A stretch of DNA of 64,000 bases from Zetaproteobacteria bacterium CG_4_9_14_3_um_filter_49_83. Its GTDB lineage: Bacteria > Pseudomonadota > Zetaproteobacteria > Mariprofundales > Mariprofundaceae. The translations under genes and the position numbers were made by a program. Position 1 is the first letter of the stretch. Every line of letters begins with the position of its first letter. The stretch spans positions 25,782 through 89,781 of the forward strand of contig PFXG01000055.1 in NCBI GenBank assembly GCA_002791545.1, written 5' to 3'. The notes under the pieces are model-generated. The model did not search any database and was not told the origin of the DNA. It saw only the letters and a program-made list of their open reading frames with translations. This document shows, piece by piece, positions 8,894 through 19,242 of the stretch.

Positions 8894-10246
8894 ATGAGGA
8901 AGTATTTTGGAACAGACGGGGTTCGTGGAACAGTGAACCAGCTGCCGATGACGGCCGAATTTGCACTGCGTTTGGGGCAGGCTGCCGGTTATGTGCTGAC
9001 GCGTCATCTGTCGCATAAGCCGCATATTCTGATTGGTAAGGATACGCGACTTTCAGGTTATATGATTGAGTCTGCTTTATGTGCGGGTTTGACGGCTCAG
9101 GGTATGAATGTGATGCTGGTCGGTCCCGTACCTACTCCGGCTGTGGCATACCTGACTGGAAGTCTGCGGGCTGATGCCGGGGTAATGCTTTCAGCATCGC
9201 ATAATCCGGCAGGCGATAACGGCATTAAATTTTTTGGCGCAGATGGCTTTAAGCTACCTGATGAAGTTGAACTGGAGATAGAGCAATGTCTCGATGATTT
9301 ACCACCGCTTCCTCCGGCACTTGAGATTGGTAAAGCTGTTCGTGTCGATGATGCGAAGGGTCGTTATATTGAATTTCTCAAGGCCAGCTTACCCAGAGAT
9401 ACGCGTTTTGATGGACTGAAAGTGGTCATCGATTCAGCTAATGGTGCGGCTTACGCTGTGGCACCGCAGCTGTTGTCCGAATTGGGCTGTGAGGTGTTTT
9501 CTATTTCTGATCGCCCTGACGGTTTTAATATTAACCGTCAATGTGGCTCGACATACCCTGAATCGATGTGCAGTAAGGTAAAAGAGGTGGGTGCCGATGT
9601 TGGTTTTGCTCTGGATGGCGATGCGGACAGGCTGATTGCCTGTGATCAGGCTGGTAATCTGATCGATGGCGATAAGGTGATTGCGATTTTAGCCGCACAT
9701 GCACATCGACATGGGCAATTGCACGGGGGCGCGGTGGTGACGACGCTGATGAGCAATATGGGGCTGGAGCGATATCTGGAGTCGCTGGGGCTAGTCATGC
9801 ACCGGGCCAATGTTGGTGACCGGTATGTGTTAAAGATGATGCAGGAGACCGGCTGTAATATCGGCGGCGAACAATCCGGCCACATGATTTTGCTCGACTT
9901 TAATACAACAGGTGACGGGTTGATGACAGCACTGGCGCTGATGTGCGCCATGCAGGAAACGCAACAACCAATAGCTGCTCTGGCTTCAGAAATGCAAGTA
10001 TTTCCTCAGAATTTGTGGAATATTGTATTGTCTGAACGATGGGATGTGATGTCTGATTCTACTGTATTGCGGATGATTTCGGCAGCTGAACAGAGGTTGA
10101 GTGATTCGGGTCGCATCAATGTCCGCATGTCTGGCACAGAGCCGAAATTACGGATTATGGTCGAAGCGGCTGAGGCATCGCTCATGCAGGATGTTGGTCA
10201 AACACTGTTTGATGAGATGAAAACTTATTTGGATTCCAGGTCTTAA
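8894..10246 (+). CDS. glmM: Phosphoglucosamine mutase GlmM
   Basis: Interconverts glucosamine-6-phosphate and glucosamine-1-phosphate for UDP-GlcNAc, peptidoglycan and LPS. The phosphoserine loop SASHNP puts the catalytic Ser at residue 102, as in E. coli. The Mg-binding loop is DGDADR and the C-terminal phosphate loop is RMSGTEPKLRIM. 450 residues is the normal length. It closes the ftsH-folP-cdaA-ybbR-glmM run and ends 6 bp from the stop of the convergent ATPase gene, with no obvious terminator between them. Confidence 0.97.
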   Translation: MRKYFGTDGVRGTVNQLPMTAEFALRLGQAAGYVLTRHLSHKPHILIGKDTRLSGYMIESALCAGLTAQGMNVMLVGPVPTPAVAYLTGSLRADAGVMLSASHNPAGDNGIKFFGADGFKLPDEVELEIEQCLDDLPPLPPALEIGKAVRVDDAKGRYIEFLKASLPRDTRFDGLKVVIDSANGAAYAVAPQLLSELGCEVFSISDRPDGFNINRQCGSTYPESMCSKVKEVGADVGFALDGDADRLIACDQAGNLIDGDKVIAILAAHAHRHGQLHGGAVVTTLMSNMGLERYLESLGLVMHRANVGDRYVLKMMQETGCNIGGEQSGHMILLDFNTTGDGLMTALALMCAMQETQQPIAALASEMQVFPQNLWNIVLSERWDVMSDSTVLRMISAAEQRLSDSGRINVRMSGTEPKLRIMVEAAEASLMQDVGQTLFDEMKTYLDSRS

Positions 10247-10252
10247 CCCGCC

Positions 10253-12493
10253 TTAAACGAGCATAAAAAGCAGGTCATCTCTGGAGATGATCCCTTGTTC
10301 AGCCAGAGATAGCGCGTGCTGCGCTTTGGGGATCATGCCTTCGCTTTCGGCAATTTTTTGCAGGTCGGAACCAACCTTTCCGATGTGGACGCCATGTCTG
10401 ACCGATTCGGTCATTTCGAGAAATTCGTAAACGACGACGCGCCCGGAAAATCCGGTTTCATCACATTTGTCGCAGCCGCCTTTTCTGAATAAGGAGTCCG
10501 GCCGTTTTAGCGCCATCCCTTCCAATACCTCATAGATTTCGTCGTGATCGTCATCTAAGGGTTGGCGGCAGAATTGGCACAGGCGCTTTACCAGATTTTG
10601 ACTGATCACACCGCGCAGGGCCGGAGCCAGCAGATAATTCGGGATACCTAAATCTCCCAGGCGGATAATGGTATCAACGGCGCTGTTGGTGTGCAGCGTA
10701 GAGAGCATCAGATGGCCTGTCAGCGCTGCTTCAACACCAATCGATGCTGTTTCTTTGTCACGCATTTCCCCCACCATGATGACATCAGGGTCATGCCGTA
10801 ATACATTGCGCAGGATGCGAGCAAAGGTAAGCCCGGACTTTGTGTTAACCTGAATCTGATTGGTGCCCGGAATTTCCGACTCAACCGGATCTTCGATGGT
10901 GAGGATGTGCAAAGGCAGCTCAATGATGTTTTGTAACAGAGCAAATAATGTTGTCGATTTTCCGGAGCCTGTCGGGCCGGTTGCCAGAATCAGGCCAAAA
11001 GGTTTACGCATGATTTTTGACAGGGCAATGCTGTCTGCTTCACGCAAGCCCAGAGACTCGATGCTGGCGGCCATCTCTTTATTCAGCACCCGCATCACAA
11101 TGGATTCGCCATAGGCGCCGGGAATGCAGGATACACGGAATTCGACCACGCCTTCTTCATGACGCACCATCATGCGACCATCCTGTGTGATCTTATGGTC
11201 GGCAATATTCATGCCGGACAAGAGTTTGACGCGGGAGATCATGCGCCGCTGTACCCACTTTTCGAGAACCATCACCTCAAGCAGGTCGCCGTTGATACGG
11301 TAGAGAATTCGAAGCTCTTTGCCCTGAGGCATAATATGAATATCGGATGCACCTTTATGCAGAGCATTAATCAGAATTTTATTCAGTAAGCGGACGATGG
11401 GTTGAGCTTCGGCAGCTTTGATTTCAACCGCTTCATTTTCCGTGCCAGAATCCGCCCCTTCGGATACTTGCTGAATCCACAGCCAGTCCTCGCCCTCTGT
11501 GGCGCTTTCATCAAGTAACTGGCCCATGATTTTTTCGATTTGAGCAGGCGTAGCCAGCACTTCAGTGATTCGTTTTTTTGTTTGGAAGCGAAGGACATCA
11601 AAGGCATCAAAATTAAGCGGATCTGCACTGGCGATGGTCAGGGTTTCTTCGTCGGAAGCAATCGGCAGAACCTTATAGCGTAATAACAGGTTCATATCAA
11701 ACAGTTCGATCAGCTTGTGATTGATGACGTAATCATTCAGATCGACATAGGGCAGATTAAATTTTTTAGCCAGTGAGGAAATTAATTCCTGCTCGGTAAC
11801 CAGCCCCATTTTGATCAGTACCTGACCAAGTTTCAGGGACCTGTTTTTGGCTTGTTCACTCAGGGCCTTTTGCAGGTCATCCTCATTGATCAGGCCCGCC
11901 TCAATTAATATCTGACCTATATGTTTGCGCTTCTTCCCAAGTTTGGATACAGCATTCTCAACATCAGCAGGCACAATTTGTTTCTGATCAACAATCAACT
12001 GCCCCAGCCGTTGCTGATGCAGTGTTTTTTGTTTGATCAGGGCCTCGTTGATGTCCTGATGAGAGAGTACATTGTCATCGATAAGAATCTGACCGATCAG
12101 CTTGGGGTGCTCAATATTACGGACGCCATGATTGTAGAAGAAATAATGATTAAAGAGAGATTCTTTGTTTTCTTCAAAGGCAAAAAAACCATGTTCATGT
12201 GGTTTTTTCGGAACGATGCGTGCGAGAAACTGTTTACCATCAACCGCGTTAACGATCTTTTTTTCCAGATTAGCCATCTTTGGCAAGTGAATGTCATCGT
12301 CTTTCTGCCGATAAAAGCGAATATAGCTGATCCTCGGAGCATAGAAATAGATGATGCCTTCTGGTTCACATTTGAGTGCCAGCCGTTGTAATTTCGGTTC
12401 GAAGTGAATCAGAACCCCTTTTTTTTCCTCACCGGAGGCTAGAATAAGTGAGGCTTCAAGTTCGAAGGTGCGTAGTTCCGGCTTATCAGACAA
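10253..12493 (-). CDS. GspE/PilB-family secretion or pilus assembly ATPase with MshEN-type repeats
   Basis: Hexameric ATPase of the type II secretion/type IV pilus family. Visible: an N-terminal beta-rich domain (about 1-125), four consecutive motifs of the L/IGQ-x-L/I type about 30 residues apart (about 130-245) that form MshEN-like c-di-GMP-binding modules, then Walker A GPTGSGKST (about 506-514), Walker B DVIMVGEMRD and a zinc tetracysteine (CQFC...CDKC). The frame is open to 12619, but a TTG at 12493 is preceded by GGGGGAGGGG, so I start there (746 residues); an ATG at 12517 is an alternative. No pilin or other pilus gene lies nearby. Confidence 0.88.
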   Translation of the reverse strand: MSDKPELRTFELEASLILASGEEKKGVLIHFEPKLQRLALKCEPEGIIYFYAPRISYIRFYRQKDDDIHLPKMANLEKKIVNAVDGKQFLARIVPKKPHEHGFFAFEENKESLFNHYFFYNHGVRNIEHPKLIGQILIDDNVLSHQDINEALIKQKTLHQQRLGQLIVDQKQIVPADVENAVSKLGKKRKHIGQILIEAGLINEDDLQKALSEQAKNRSLKLGQVLIKMGLVTEQELISSLAKKFNLPYVDLNDYVINHKLIELFDMNLLLRYKVLPIASDEETLTIASADPLNFDAFDVLRFQTKKRITEVLATPAQIEKIMGQLLDESATEGEDWLWIQQVSEGADSGTENEAVEIKAAEAQPIVRLLNKILINALHKGASDIHIMPQGKELRILYRINGDLLEVMVLEKWVQRRMISRVKLLSGMNIADHKITQDGRMMVRHEEGVVEFRVSCIPGAYGESIVMRVLNKEMAASIESLGLREADSIALSKIMRKPFGLILATGPTGSGKSTTLFALLQNIIELPLHILTIEDPVESEIPGTNQIQVNTKSGLTFARILRNVLRHDPDVIMVGEMRDKETASIGVEAALTGHLMLSTLHTNSAVDTIIRLGDLGIPNYLLAPALRGVISQNLVKRLCQFCRQPLDDDHDEIYEVLEGMALKRPDSLFRKGGCDKCDETGFSGRVVVYEFLEMTESVRHGVHIGKVGSDLQKIAESEGMIPKAQHALSLAEQGIISRDDLLFMLV

Positions 12494-12676
12494 ATTCCCC
12501 TCCCCCAATAAAACCATCAAAGCATCACATGTAAGGCACGAACGATCAACCACAATTGTACATTCGGGATAGAATGACGAGATGAAAAAGCACACCGGAG
12601 AGTGTGTTCGTGGAAACAAAGATTGATTTATGGATTATTGTTCGAATATTATTCGTTTTTTTTGACGGGGGATAAT

Positions 12677-13426
12677 ATGAGTCGAAGAGAAAAACGTGAG
12701 CAGCGGGAAACAGAAATTATAGAGAAGGCCATCAGCCTGCTCTCCGCGCGCGGTTTTCTGGATGTGCGAATGTCGGATATTGCTGGTGAAGCAGGTTATT
12801 CGATGGGCACGATATATTCCCATTTTGAAAGTAAAGAAGATTTGATTGTTGCCTGTGCCCATCTACTGAGTCTCGATCAACAGGCATTGTTTAATGCTAT
12901 TGCGTTACAACCGATTACGGCGATTGAAAAAATCATCACGCTGGCCCAATGCAGCTGGCTGATCGCCACGCAGCACCCGGATCTGATTGAGATCGATAAT
13001 CTGTCGCTGATGCCATCGGTATGGCGGCGAGCCACTCGACAGCGGGCCCAGAGTCTGAATCAATTACACGTTGAGCTGGCCGCCACGTTCCTGAATATGG
13101 TCATGGCGGCAATTGAGCATGATATCCAGGGGCATGATCATCTGGATGCAGCGCAGAAAGAGTTGTTGGCTACGTATTTGACACATGGCATGTGGGGGCT
13201 TTGCGTCGGACTTTCGAGCACCGCTCAGTCCGGATATGCCAATAACCATTGTAACGCAGGGCATGATGAAACCAATGCGCATTTTACCACGAATTACAGT
13301 AATTTTCTCAGGGGTTATGGCTGGCAGGAAGAGCAGCCACAAGCGGTGTTTGAGCGCTGTATGGAAATTGCACGCGATAGCATGAGTCATACACAATGGT
13401 ATAGTCAGAAGAAGGTGAAAGCATGA
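12677..13426 (+). CDS. TetR family transcriptional regulator
   Basis: 249-residue repressor whose N-terminal helix-turn-helix reads AISLLSARGFLDVRMSDIA ... YSMGTIYSHFESKEDLI, typical of TetR. The C-terminal half would sense a ligand. I start at the ATG at 12677 behind GGGGGATAAT; the frame extends to 12602. The stop overlaps the next gene by ATGA, so it is the first gene of the efflux operon and probably represses it. The 180 bp between it and the divergent ATPase gene would hold both promoters. Confidence 0.92.
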   Translation: MSRREKREQRETEIIEKAISLLSARGFLDVRMSDIAGEAGYSMGTIYSHFESKEDLIVACAHLLSLDQQALFNAIALQPITAIEKIITLAQCSWLIATQHPDLIEIDNLSLMPSVWRRATRQRAQSLNQLHVELAATFLNMVMAAIEHDIQGHDHLDAAQKELLATYLTHGMWGLCVGLSSTAQSGYANNHCNAGHDETNAHFTTNYSNFLRGYGWQEEQPQAVFERCMEIARDSMSHTQWYSQKKVKA

Positions 13427-14904
13427 GAGGAAAATATTCAGCAAGCCGGTTTCACGCTTTAACGCTGCTTGCGGCCATAAGTTTATACGGCTGTGCGGTT
13501 GGGCCGGATTATCGCAAGCCGGTGTTACCGGAAGTTGCCAGTTACAGTTCTGAACTATCGGCATCCGGGCAAGCAGATTCGGCAGCGCCGAAGCTGGTGA
13601 CAAGTCAGGCTGTGGGAGAACAGTGGTGGCAGATGTTTGCTTCGGATGCTCTGTCGCAACTGGTGGAGAAGGGCTTACAGAACAGTCCTACGCTGGTCGC
13701 GGCGAAGGCCAGACTGACCTCAGCTCAGGAGACGCTTGGTGCTGATAATTCTTCGATCTTATTTCCAAAAATAGATGTTTCAACGAACAGTTCACGGCAG
13801 AAAATTTCTGGTGCCTCGTTCGGTAATGCCGGTAATCCGCGCATGTTCAGCGTGCACAATGCTGAAATTCAGGTCTCATATAATCTGGATGCTTTTGGTG
13901 GGGGACAGCGATATTTAGAGACGGGTGAGTCGCGAGTGGCATTCGAGATTTACCAGTTTGAAGCAGCCCGACAAACCCTGATTGCCAATATCGTGACTAC
14001 ATCAATTGCCGGGGCTTCACTGCGTGAGCAGGTGATTGCTACAGAATCGATGATTGCTGATGAGACTGATTTACTGAATCTAAGTGAACAGCAATATCAA
14101 ATCGGTGTGATCGCCAAAGCGGATTTGCTGGCACAACGCGCATCGCTGGCACAAACACGAACTTTATTGACTCCCCTGCAAAAAGCATTGTCGCAAATGC
14201 GGCATCAACTGGCCATGCTGATTGGTGATATGCCCGGAAATGCAAGTCTGCCGGAGATCGATATGGGCACGCTGATATTGCCACGAGAATTACCACTGAC
14301 ATTGCCTTCAGTTTTGACACAGCGCAGGCCGGATGTCCGGGCAGCAGAAGCGATGTTGCATCAGGCTAATGCACAAATCGGTATCGCAGAAAGTAACCTT
14401 TATCCGAAACTGCAGCTCTCCGCCAGTTACGGCAGTGAGACGTCAAGAATCACTGACCTTTTCAATGCCGGTTCGGTGATCTGGGGGCTGGCAGCCGGAC
14501 TGACACAGCCGGTCTTTCGGGCTGGTGAATTGCAGGCACGAAAGCGTGCAGCTATTGCCGACTTTGATAAAGCGGCGGCCAACTACCGGCAAAGTGTACT
14601 CTCGGCTTTTGTTGATGTGGCTGATGCCATGCTCGCCATCAATATGGATGGCCGACAGCTGACTTTGCAAAAAGAAGCCGAAGCGCTGGCCAGTGAAACA
14701 CTCGATATTATCCGCCAGCAGCATCGGCAGGGCTCAGTCAGTTATCTGATGCTGCTGGACGCACAGCGACGTTATCAGCAGGCGCGCATCAATTTAATTC
14801 AGGCACGAGCTGCCCTGCTGAATGATAGCGCCGCGCTGATTTTTGCGCTGGGTGGTGACTGGCAGAATGAGATTTCAGACACGAATTTAATGGAGAAGAA
14901 GTAA
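13423..14904 (+). CDS. Outer membrane efflux lipoprotein (NodT/OprM type)
   Basis: Outer membrane factor of an RND pump. An N-terminal signal ends in a lipobox (LYGCAVGPDYRKP), with lipidated Cys and the GPDY-x-xP start common in this family. Two long repeated TolC-like halves follow, with coiled-coil helices and beta barrel strands (for example QRRPDVRAAEAMLHQANAQI). 493 residues is normal. It overlaps tetR by 4 bp and the adaptor gene start by 1 bp (TAATG). Confidence 0.94.
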   Translation: MRGKYSASRFHALTLLAAISLYGCAVGPDYRKPVLPEVASYSSELSASGQADSAAPKLVTSQAVGEQWWQMFASDALSQLVEKGLQNSPTLVAAKARLTSAQETLGADNSSILFPKIDVSTNSSRQKISGASFGNAGNPRMFSVHNAEIQVSYNLDAFGGGQRYLETGESRVAFEIYQFEAARQTLIANIVTTSIAGASLREQVIATESMIADETDLLNLSEQQYQIGVIAKADLLAQRASLAQTRTLLTPLQKALSQMRHQLAMLIGDMPGNASLPEIDMGTLILPRELPLTLPSVLTQRRPDVRAAEAMLHQANAQIGIAESNLYPKLQLSASYGSETSRITDLFNAGSVIWGLAAGLTQPVFRAGELQARKRAAIADFDKAAANYRQSVLSAFVDVADAMLAINMDGRQLTLQKEAEALASETLDIIRQQHRQGSVSYLMLLDAQRRYQQARINLIQARAALLNDSAALIFALGGDWQNEISDTNLMEKK

Positions 14905-16043
14905 TGAAAAAACCTATGTTCAAACGCATGCTGATCATGTTGATGATTGTCGGAGCCATTTTCGGTGCGATTCGCGGTTTTCAGATGTTTGTCGCCGGCG
15001 AGATGAAAAAATATCTGGCCGCTAATGGACAGCCACCGGCAACCGTCACAGCTGTTGAGGTAAAACGGGAGCTTTGGCAACAGCAGTTGACAGCGGTAGG
15101 CAACCTGAGGGCAGTACAGGGCGTGGATATCAGCTCTGAAATTTCCGGCATGGTAAAGAAGGTTTATTTTCAATCGGGCGACAGCGTCAAAAAAGGCGAT
15201 CTGCTGGTGGAGCTGAACAGCGATGAGGAACTGGCACAGCTGCAGTCATTGCAAGCCAGTCGCAAGCTGGCTGAAATAACCCTAGGGCGGGATCGGCAGC
15301 AGTTGAAGGTGCATGCAATCAGTCAGGCACAGCTGGACGCATCACAAGCTGCATTGACCAATGCCCAGGCGCAGGCGTTGCGGCAACAGGCGGTCATCGA
15401 CAAGAAAAGCATTCGTGCGCCATTTGACGGGCGTCTGGGTGTGAGCCGTATCAATGAAGGGCAATTTATTAATCCGGCTGAAGCGATTGTGTCATTGCAG
15501 AACAGTCAGAGCTTGTACGTCGATTTCAATCTGCCGCAGAAGCATGTCGCTGAGCTCAAGGTGGGTCAGAGCATTAGCGTCTACAGTACACAGGAAAAAG
15601 ATATCAGGATTGATGGTTTTATCAGTGCCATCAACGCTAAGGTAGACAGCAACACACGCAATGTGCTGGTTGAAGGAAAAATCGACAATCAGGGTGGAAC
15701 ATTGCTACCGGGCATGTTTGTTAACGTCAGCATTCATATCGGTGAGCCAAAGAGCTGGTTGACCTTGCCGCAGACTGCGATCAGCTATAATGCTTATGGC
15801 TCAACACTGTTTATTGCTACAAAAGAAAAGGATTCAGCGACTGATGCCAAGTCTGTGGCACAGCAGGTGTTCGTCAAAACCGGCGACAAGCGTGGTGATC
15901 AGGTGGCGGTACTCGAAGGGCTGAGTGAAGGCGATATGGTGGTCACCAGCGGTCAGCTGAAGCTGAAGAACGGTACGCCCCTGATTATCAATAATAGCGT
16001 GCTTCCGGCCAACGAAGCAGCGCCGAAGCCACAGGAACATTGA
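14904..16043 (+). CDS. RND efflux periplasmic adaptor (membrane fusion protein)
   Basis: Membrane fusion protein bridging pump and outer membrane factor. It has an N-terminal membrane anchor (about 8-26), the lipoyl half-motif around VDISSEISGMVKKVYFQSGDSVKKGDLL, a coiled-coil hairpin (about 105-155), the second lipoyl half IRAPFDGRLGVSRINEGQFI, and the beta-barrel and membrane-proximal domains to the C-terminus. Start ATG overlaps the previous stop (TAATG) and the stop overlaps the pump start (TGATG), a tight translational coupling chain. Confidence 0.94.
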   Translation: MKKPMFKRMLIMLMIVGAIFGAIRGFQMFVAGEMKKYLAANGQPPATVTAVEVKRELWQQQLTAVGNLRAVQGVDISSEISGMVKKVYFQSGDSVKKGDLLVELNSDEELAQLQSLQASRKLAEITLGRDRQQLKVHAISQAQLDASQAALTNAQAQALRQQAVIDKKSIRAPFDGRLGVSRINEGQFINPAEAIVSLQNSQSLYVDFNLPQKHVAELKVGQSISVYSTQEKDIRIDGFISAINAKVDSNTRNVLVEGKIDNQGGTLLPGMFVNVSIHIGEPKSWLTLPQTAISYNAYGSTLFIATKEKDSATDAKSVAQQVFVKTGDKRGDQVAVLEGLSEGDMVVTSGQLKLKNGTPLIINNSVLPANEAAPKPQEH

Positions 16044-19000
16044 TGCGCTACACAGACATTTTCATTCGCCGGCCCGTGCTGGCGACAACGATCAGTTTAT
16101 TGCTGCTGGTGCTTGGATTGCAGGCTATGATGAATATGCCGATACGCCAGTATCCGGAAACGCAGAATGCCGTGGTGACGGTGAGTACTGCATATTATGG
16201 CGCAGATGCAGACACAATATCGGGGTTTATCACGCAACCTCTGGAAACAGCCATTGCGCAGGCCGACGGTATTGATTATCTCTCGTCGGTGAGTGTCAGC
16301 AGTGCTTCAACCATTACCGCCACGTTGCGCCTGAATCACGATTCCAACCGTGCCCTCACCGACATCAGCGCCAAGGTAAATGCGGTGTTAAATCAATTGC
16401 CACCGGAGGCACAGCAACCGGTGATCAAGGTGCAGGTCGGTGAAACCATTGCTTCGATGTATATGGGTTTTTTCAGTGATGTGTTGCCCGGCAACAACGT
16501 CACGGATTATCTGCTGCGCGTGGTCAAGCCACAACTCGACGGCATCGAGGGTGTGCAACGCGCTGACATTATCGGTGCACGCCAGTTTGCCCTGCGTGCG
16601 TGGCTTGACCCGGCGCGCATGGCCGCCTATGGCCTTTCTGCCAGCGATGTACATGCTGCACTGGCAGCCAACAATTATCTGGCGGCACTGGGTAGCAGCA
16701 AAGGGCAGATGGTCAGTGTGGAGCTAAATGCCGCGACCAGTCTGCATTCGGTGGAAGAGTTTAAACAGTTGGCGATTCGCGAAAGTAACGGGGCGATTGT
16801 TCGCCTTGAAGATGTCGCCAATGTTGTGCTGGGTGCAGAAGATTATAATCTGACGACGGCCTTTGATGGTGAGAAATCGGTGTTTATCGGTGTCAAAGTG
16901 GCACCGGATGCCAATGTGCTGGAAGTGATTGATCGGGTGCGCAAGGCATTCCCAAATATTGTTGATCAGATGCCTAATGGTCTGTCGGGTAAGATTGTCT
17001 ATGACGGTACCAAATTTATTCAGAGTTCGATTGATGAAGTTATCAAAACGCTGGTTGAAGCACTGCTGATTGTGTCGCTGGTTGTATTTATTTTCCTTGG
17101 CAACTGGCGGGCGGTGATTGTGCCGCTGGTGGCGATTCCGCTATCACTGATCGGGGCATTTTTTATGATGCAGTCGCTGGATTACAGCATCAATTTGCTG
17201 ACCTTGCTGTCGCTGGTGCTGGCTATCGGACTGGTTGTCGATGATGCGATTATTGTGGTTGAGAATGTTGACCGGCACATGCATCACGAGGGTAAAAGTC
17301 CGTTTGAGGCAGCAGTGATGGCGGCGCGAGAACTTGGAGGGCCGATTATCGCCATGACCGTGGTGCTGATTGCGGCGTATGTGCCGATTGGCTTTCAGGG
17401 CGGGTTGACCGGCGCGTTGTTTAGTGAGTTCGCTTTCACACTGGCCGGGGCGGTGACCATTTCGGGTATCGTCGCATTAACCTTGTCACCGATGATGACG
17501 TCCAGACTGTTTAAGCCCAAGCAGCAGGAAAGCAAGCTGGTGGCGTTTATTGACCGGCAGTTTTCACGTTTGCATCAGGCCTATCAGCGCCGGTTGACCG
17601 GTACTCTGAGCACCTGGCCGGTGATGGTGGTGATGGGTTGTTTGTTGCTGGTTGGGGTGGTGTATCTGTTTGCCACATCCAAATCGGAGCTGGCACCGCA
17701 GGAAGATCAGGGCATCGTATTGGCGCATGTGGCCGGAGCACCGAATGCGACCGCCCAGCAGATGGGCGTGTATGCCGATCAGGCGTTTGAGCTGGCGCGT
17801 GATTTGCCGGAATACGATCAGATGTTCCAGCTTACAGGTATGCCGACCATCAATCAGGGTATCGGCGGGGTGCTGTTCAAGCCGTGGGATGAGCGCACGC
17901 GCAGTGCTGCTGAGCTGCAACATGTTTTGCAGCAGAAGTGGAACACTATTGCCGGTGCACATGTGGCGGCTTTTCAGTTTCCGGCCTTGCCGGGTTCTGG
18001 CGGACTACCGTTGCAGTTCATTATTAAAACCACGGAATCGTTTGAAAATCTCAATGCGATTGTCGGCAAAGTACTGGCCAAAGCACAGGCCAGCGGCATG
18101 TTTTTTTATATCGACTCCGATCTGAAAATCGATAAGCCGCAAAGTACACTGGTGGTTGATCGTGATATGGCGACCAGCCTTGGGTTGAGTCAGATGGATG
18201 TTGGTGCGGCACTGGGTGCGGCCCTCGGTGGCGGTTATGTGAATTACTTTTCCATGGGCGGGCGCTCATATCGGGTGATGCCGCAAGTGGGACAGGAATA
18301 TCGTTTGAACCCTGAGCAGGTGCTTGACTACTACATTCGCACAGCCAAAGGCGACATGATTCAGGCATCCACCTTTGCCTCGATCACTTATGAAGTGGTA
18401 CCGGAATCGATTAATCGCTTTCAGCAGCTTAATTCGGCGACCATCATGGGCGTCTATGCACCGGGCGTGTCGCAGCAGCAGGTGCTTGATTTCATGGTCA
18501 ACACGCTGAAGGACGAAGCGCCAAGTGGCTACAGTGCCGATTATGCCGGACCATCCCGTCAATATATGCAGGAATCCGGCGGCTTTGTTTTTACCATGCT
18601 GTTTGCCATCGTGATTGTGTTTCTGGCCTTGTCCATTCAGTTCAACAGTTTCCGTGATCCGCTGGTGATTCTGGTTTCCGTACCGCTGGCACTGCTCGGG
18701 GCACTGTTGTTCATTAATGTCGGCCTGGCTTCGATCAATATCTACACGCAGGTGGGACTGGTGACGTTGATGGGGCTGATCAGTAAACACGGCATTCTGA
18801 TGGTGCAGTTTGCCAATGAGTTGCAATTGGCAGGCCGCTCAAAACTGGATGCGATTATCGAGGCTTCAGCCGTGCGTCTGCGGCCAATTCTAATGACCAC
18901 AGCAGCGATGGTGCTGGGTGTGATTCCGTTGGTCATGGCCAGCGGTGCCGGTGCGGCGGGTCGCTATTCGATGGGGCTGGTGATTTGCACCGGTTTGTCT

Positions 19001-19120
19001 ATCGGCACCCTGTTTACCCTGTTCGTTGTACCTGCTGTTTACATGTTGCTGGCCAAGGATCGTACCGCCGAAGTGGTACGCAGCGAGCAGGAATTAAAAT
19101 TGGCCGAGGAGTTGGTTTGA
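16043..19120 (+). CDS. RND efflux transporter, inner membrane pump (HAE1/MexF type)
   Basis: Proton-driven drug exporter of 1025 residues with 12 expected membrane segments and two periplasmic porter loops. It starts FIRRPVLAT, contains the segment with GLVVDDAIIVVENVDRHM in TM4, where the paired Asp residues carry protons, and ends with the typical TM10-12 block (GLISKHGILMVQFAN). The ATG at 16043 shares bases with the previous stop; a TTG lies one codon upstream. It completes the TetR-OMF-adaptor-pump operon. Substrates cannot be inferred. Confidence 0.96.
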   Translation: MRYTDIFIRRPVLATTISLLLLVLGLQAMMNMPIRQYPETQNAVVTVSTAYYGADADTISGFITQPLETAIAQADGIDYLSSVSVSSASTITATLRLNHDSNRALTDISAKVNAVLNQLPPEAQQPVIKVQVGETIASMYMGFFSDVLPGNNVTDYLLRVVKPQLDGIEGVQRADIIGARQFALRAWLDPARMAAYGLSASDVHAALAANNYLAALGSSKGQMVSVELNAATSLHSVEEFKQLAIRESNGAIVRLEDVANVVLGAEDYNLTTAFDGEKSVFIGVKVAPDANVLEVIDRVRKAFPNIVDQMPNGLSGKIVYDGTKFIQSSIDEVIKTLVEALLIVSLVVFIFLGNWRAVIVPLVAIPLSLIGAFFMMQSLDYSINLLTLLSLVLAIGLVVDDAIIVVENVDRHMHHEGKSPFEAAVMAARELGGPIIAMTVVLIAAYVPIGFQGGLTGALFSEFAFTLAGAVTISGIVALTLSPMMTSRLFKPKQQESKLVAFIDRQFSRLHQAYQRRLTGTLSTWPVMVVMGCLLLVGVVYLFATSKSELAPQEDQGIVLAHVAGAPNATAQQMGVYADQAFELARDLPEYDQMFQLTGMPTINQGIGGVLFKPWDERTRSAAELQHVLQQKWNTIAGAHVAAFQFPALPGSGGLPLQFIIKTTESFENLNAIVGKVLAKAQASGMFFYIDSDLKIDKPQSTLVVDRDMATSLGLSQMDVGAALGAALGGGYVNYFSMGGRSYRVMPQVGQEYRLNPEQVLDYYIRTAKGDMIQASTFASITYEVVPESINRFQQLNSATIMGVYAPGVSQQQVLDFMVNTLKDEAPSGYSADYAGPSRQYMQESGGFVFTMLFAIVIVFLALSIQFNSFRDPLVILVSVPLALLGALLFINVGLASINIYTQVGLVTLMGLISKHGILMVQFANELQLAGRSKLDAIIEASAVRLRPILMTTAAMVLGVIPLVMASGAGAAGRYSMGLVICTGLSIGTLFTLFVVPAVYMLLAKDRTAEVVRSEQELKLAEELV

Positions 19121-19242
19121 TGGGTTGCCGAAGTGTCGGAATATCGCTTTGAGGCGGTAACATTTCACCTTCAGTGCTTGATGAGGAACATAGATTTCCG
19201 CGCTCGTTAAAGGGGTTGCCCGGGTTAAATAAGGAGATCGAA

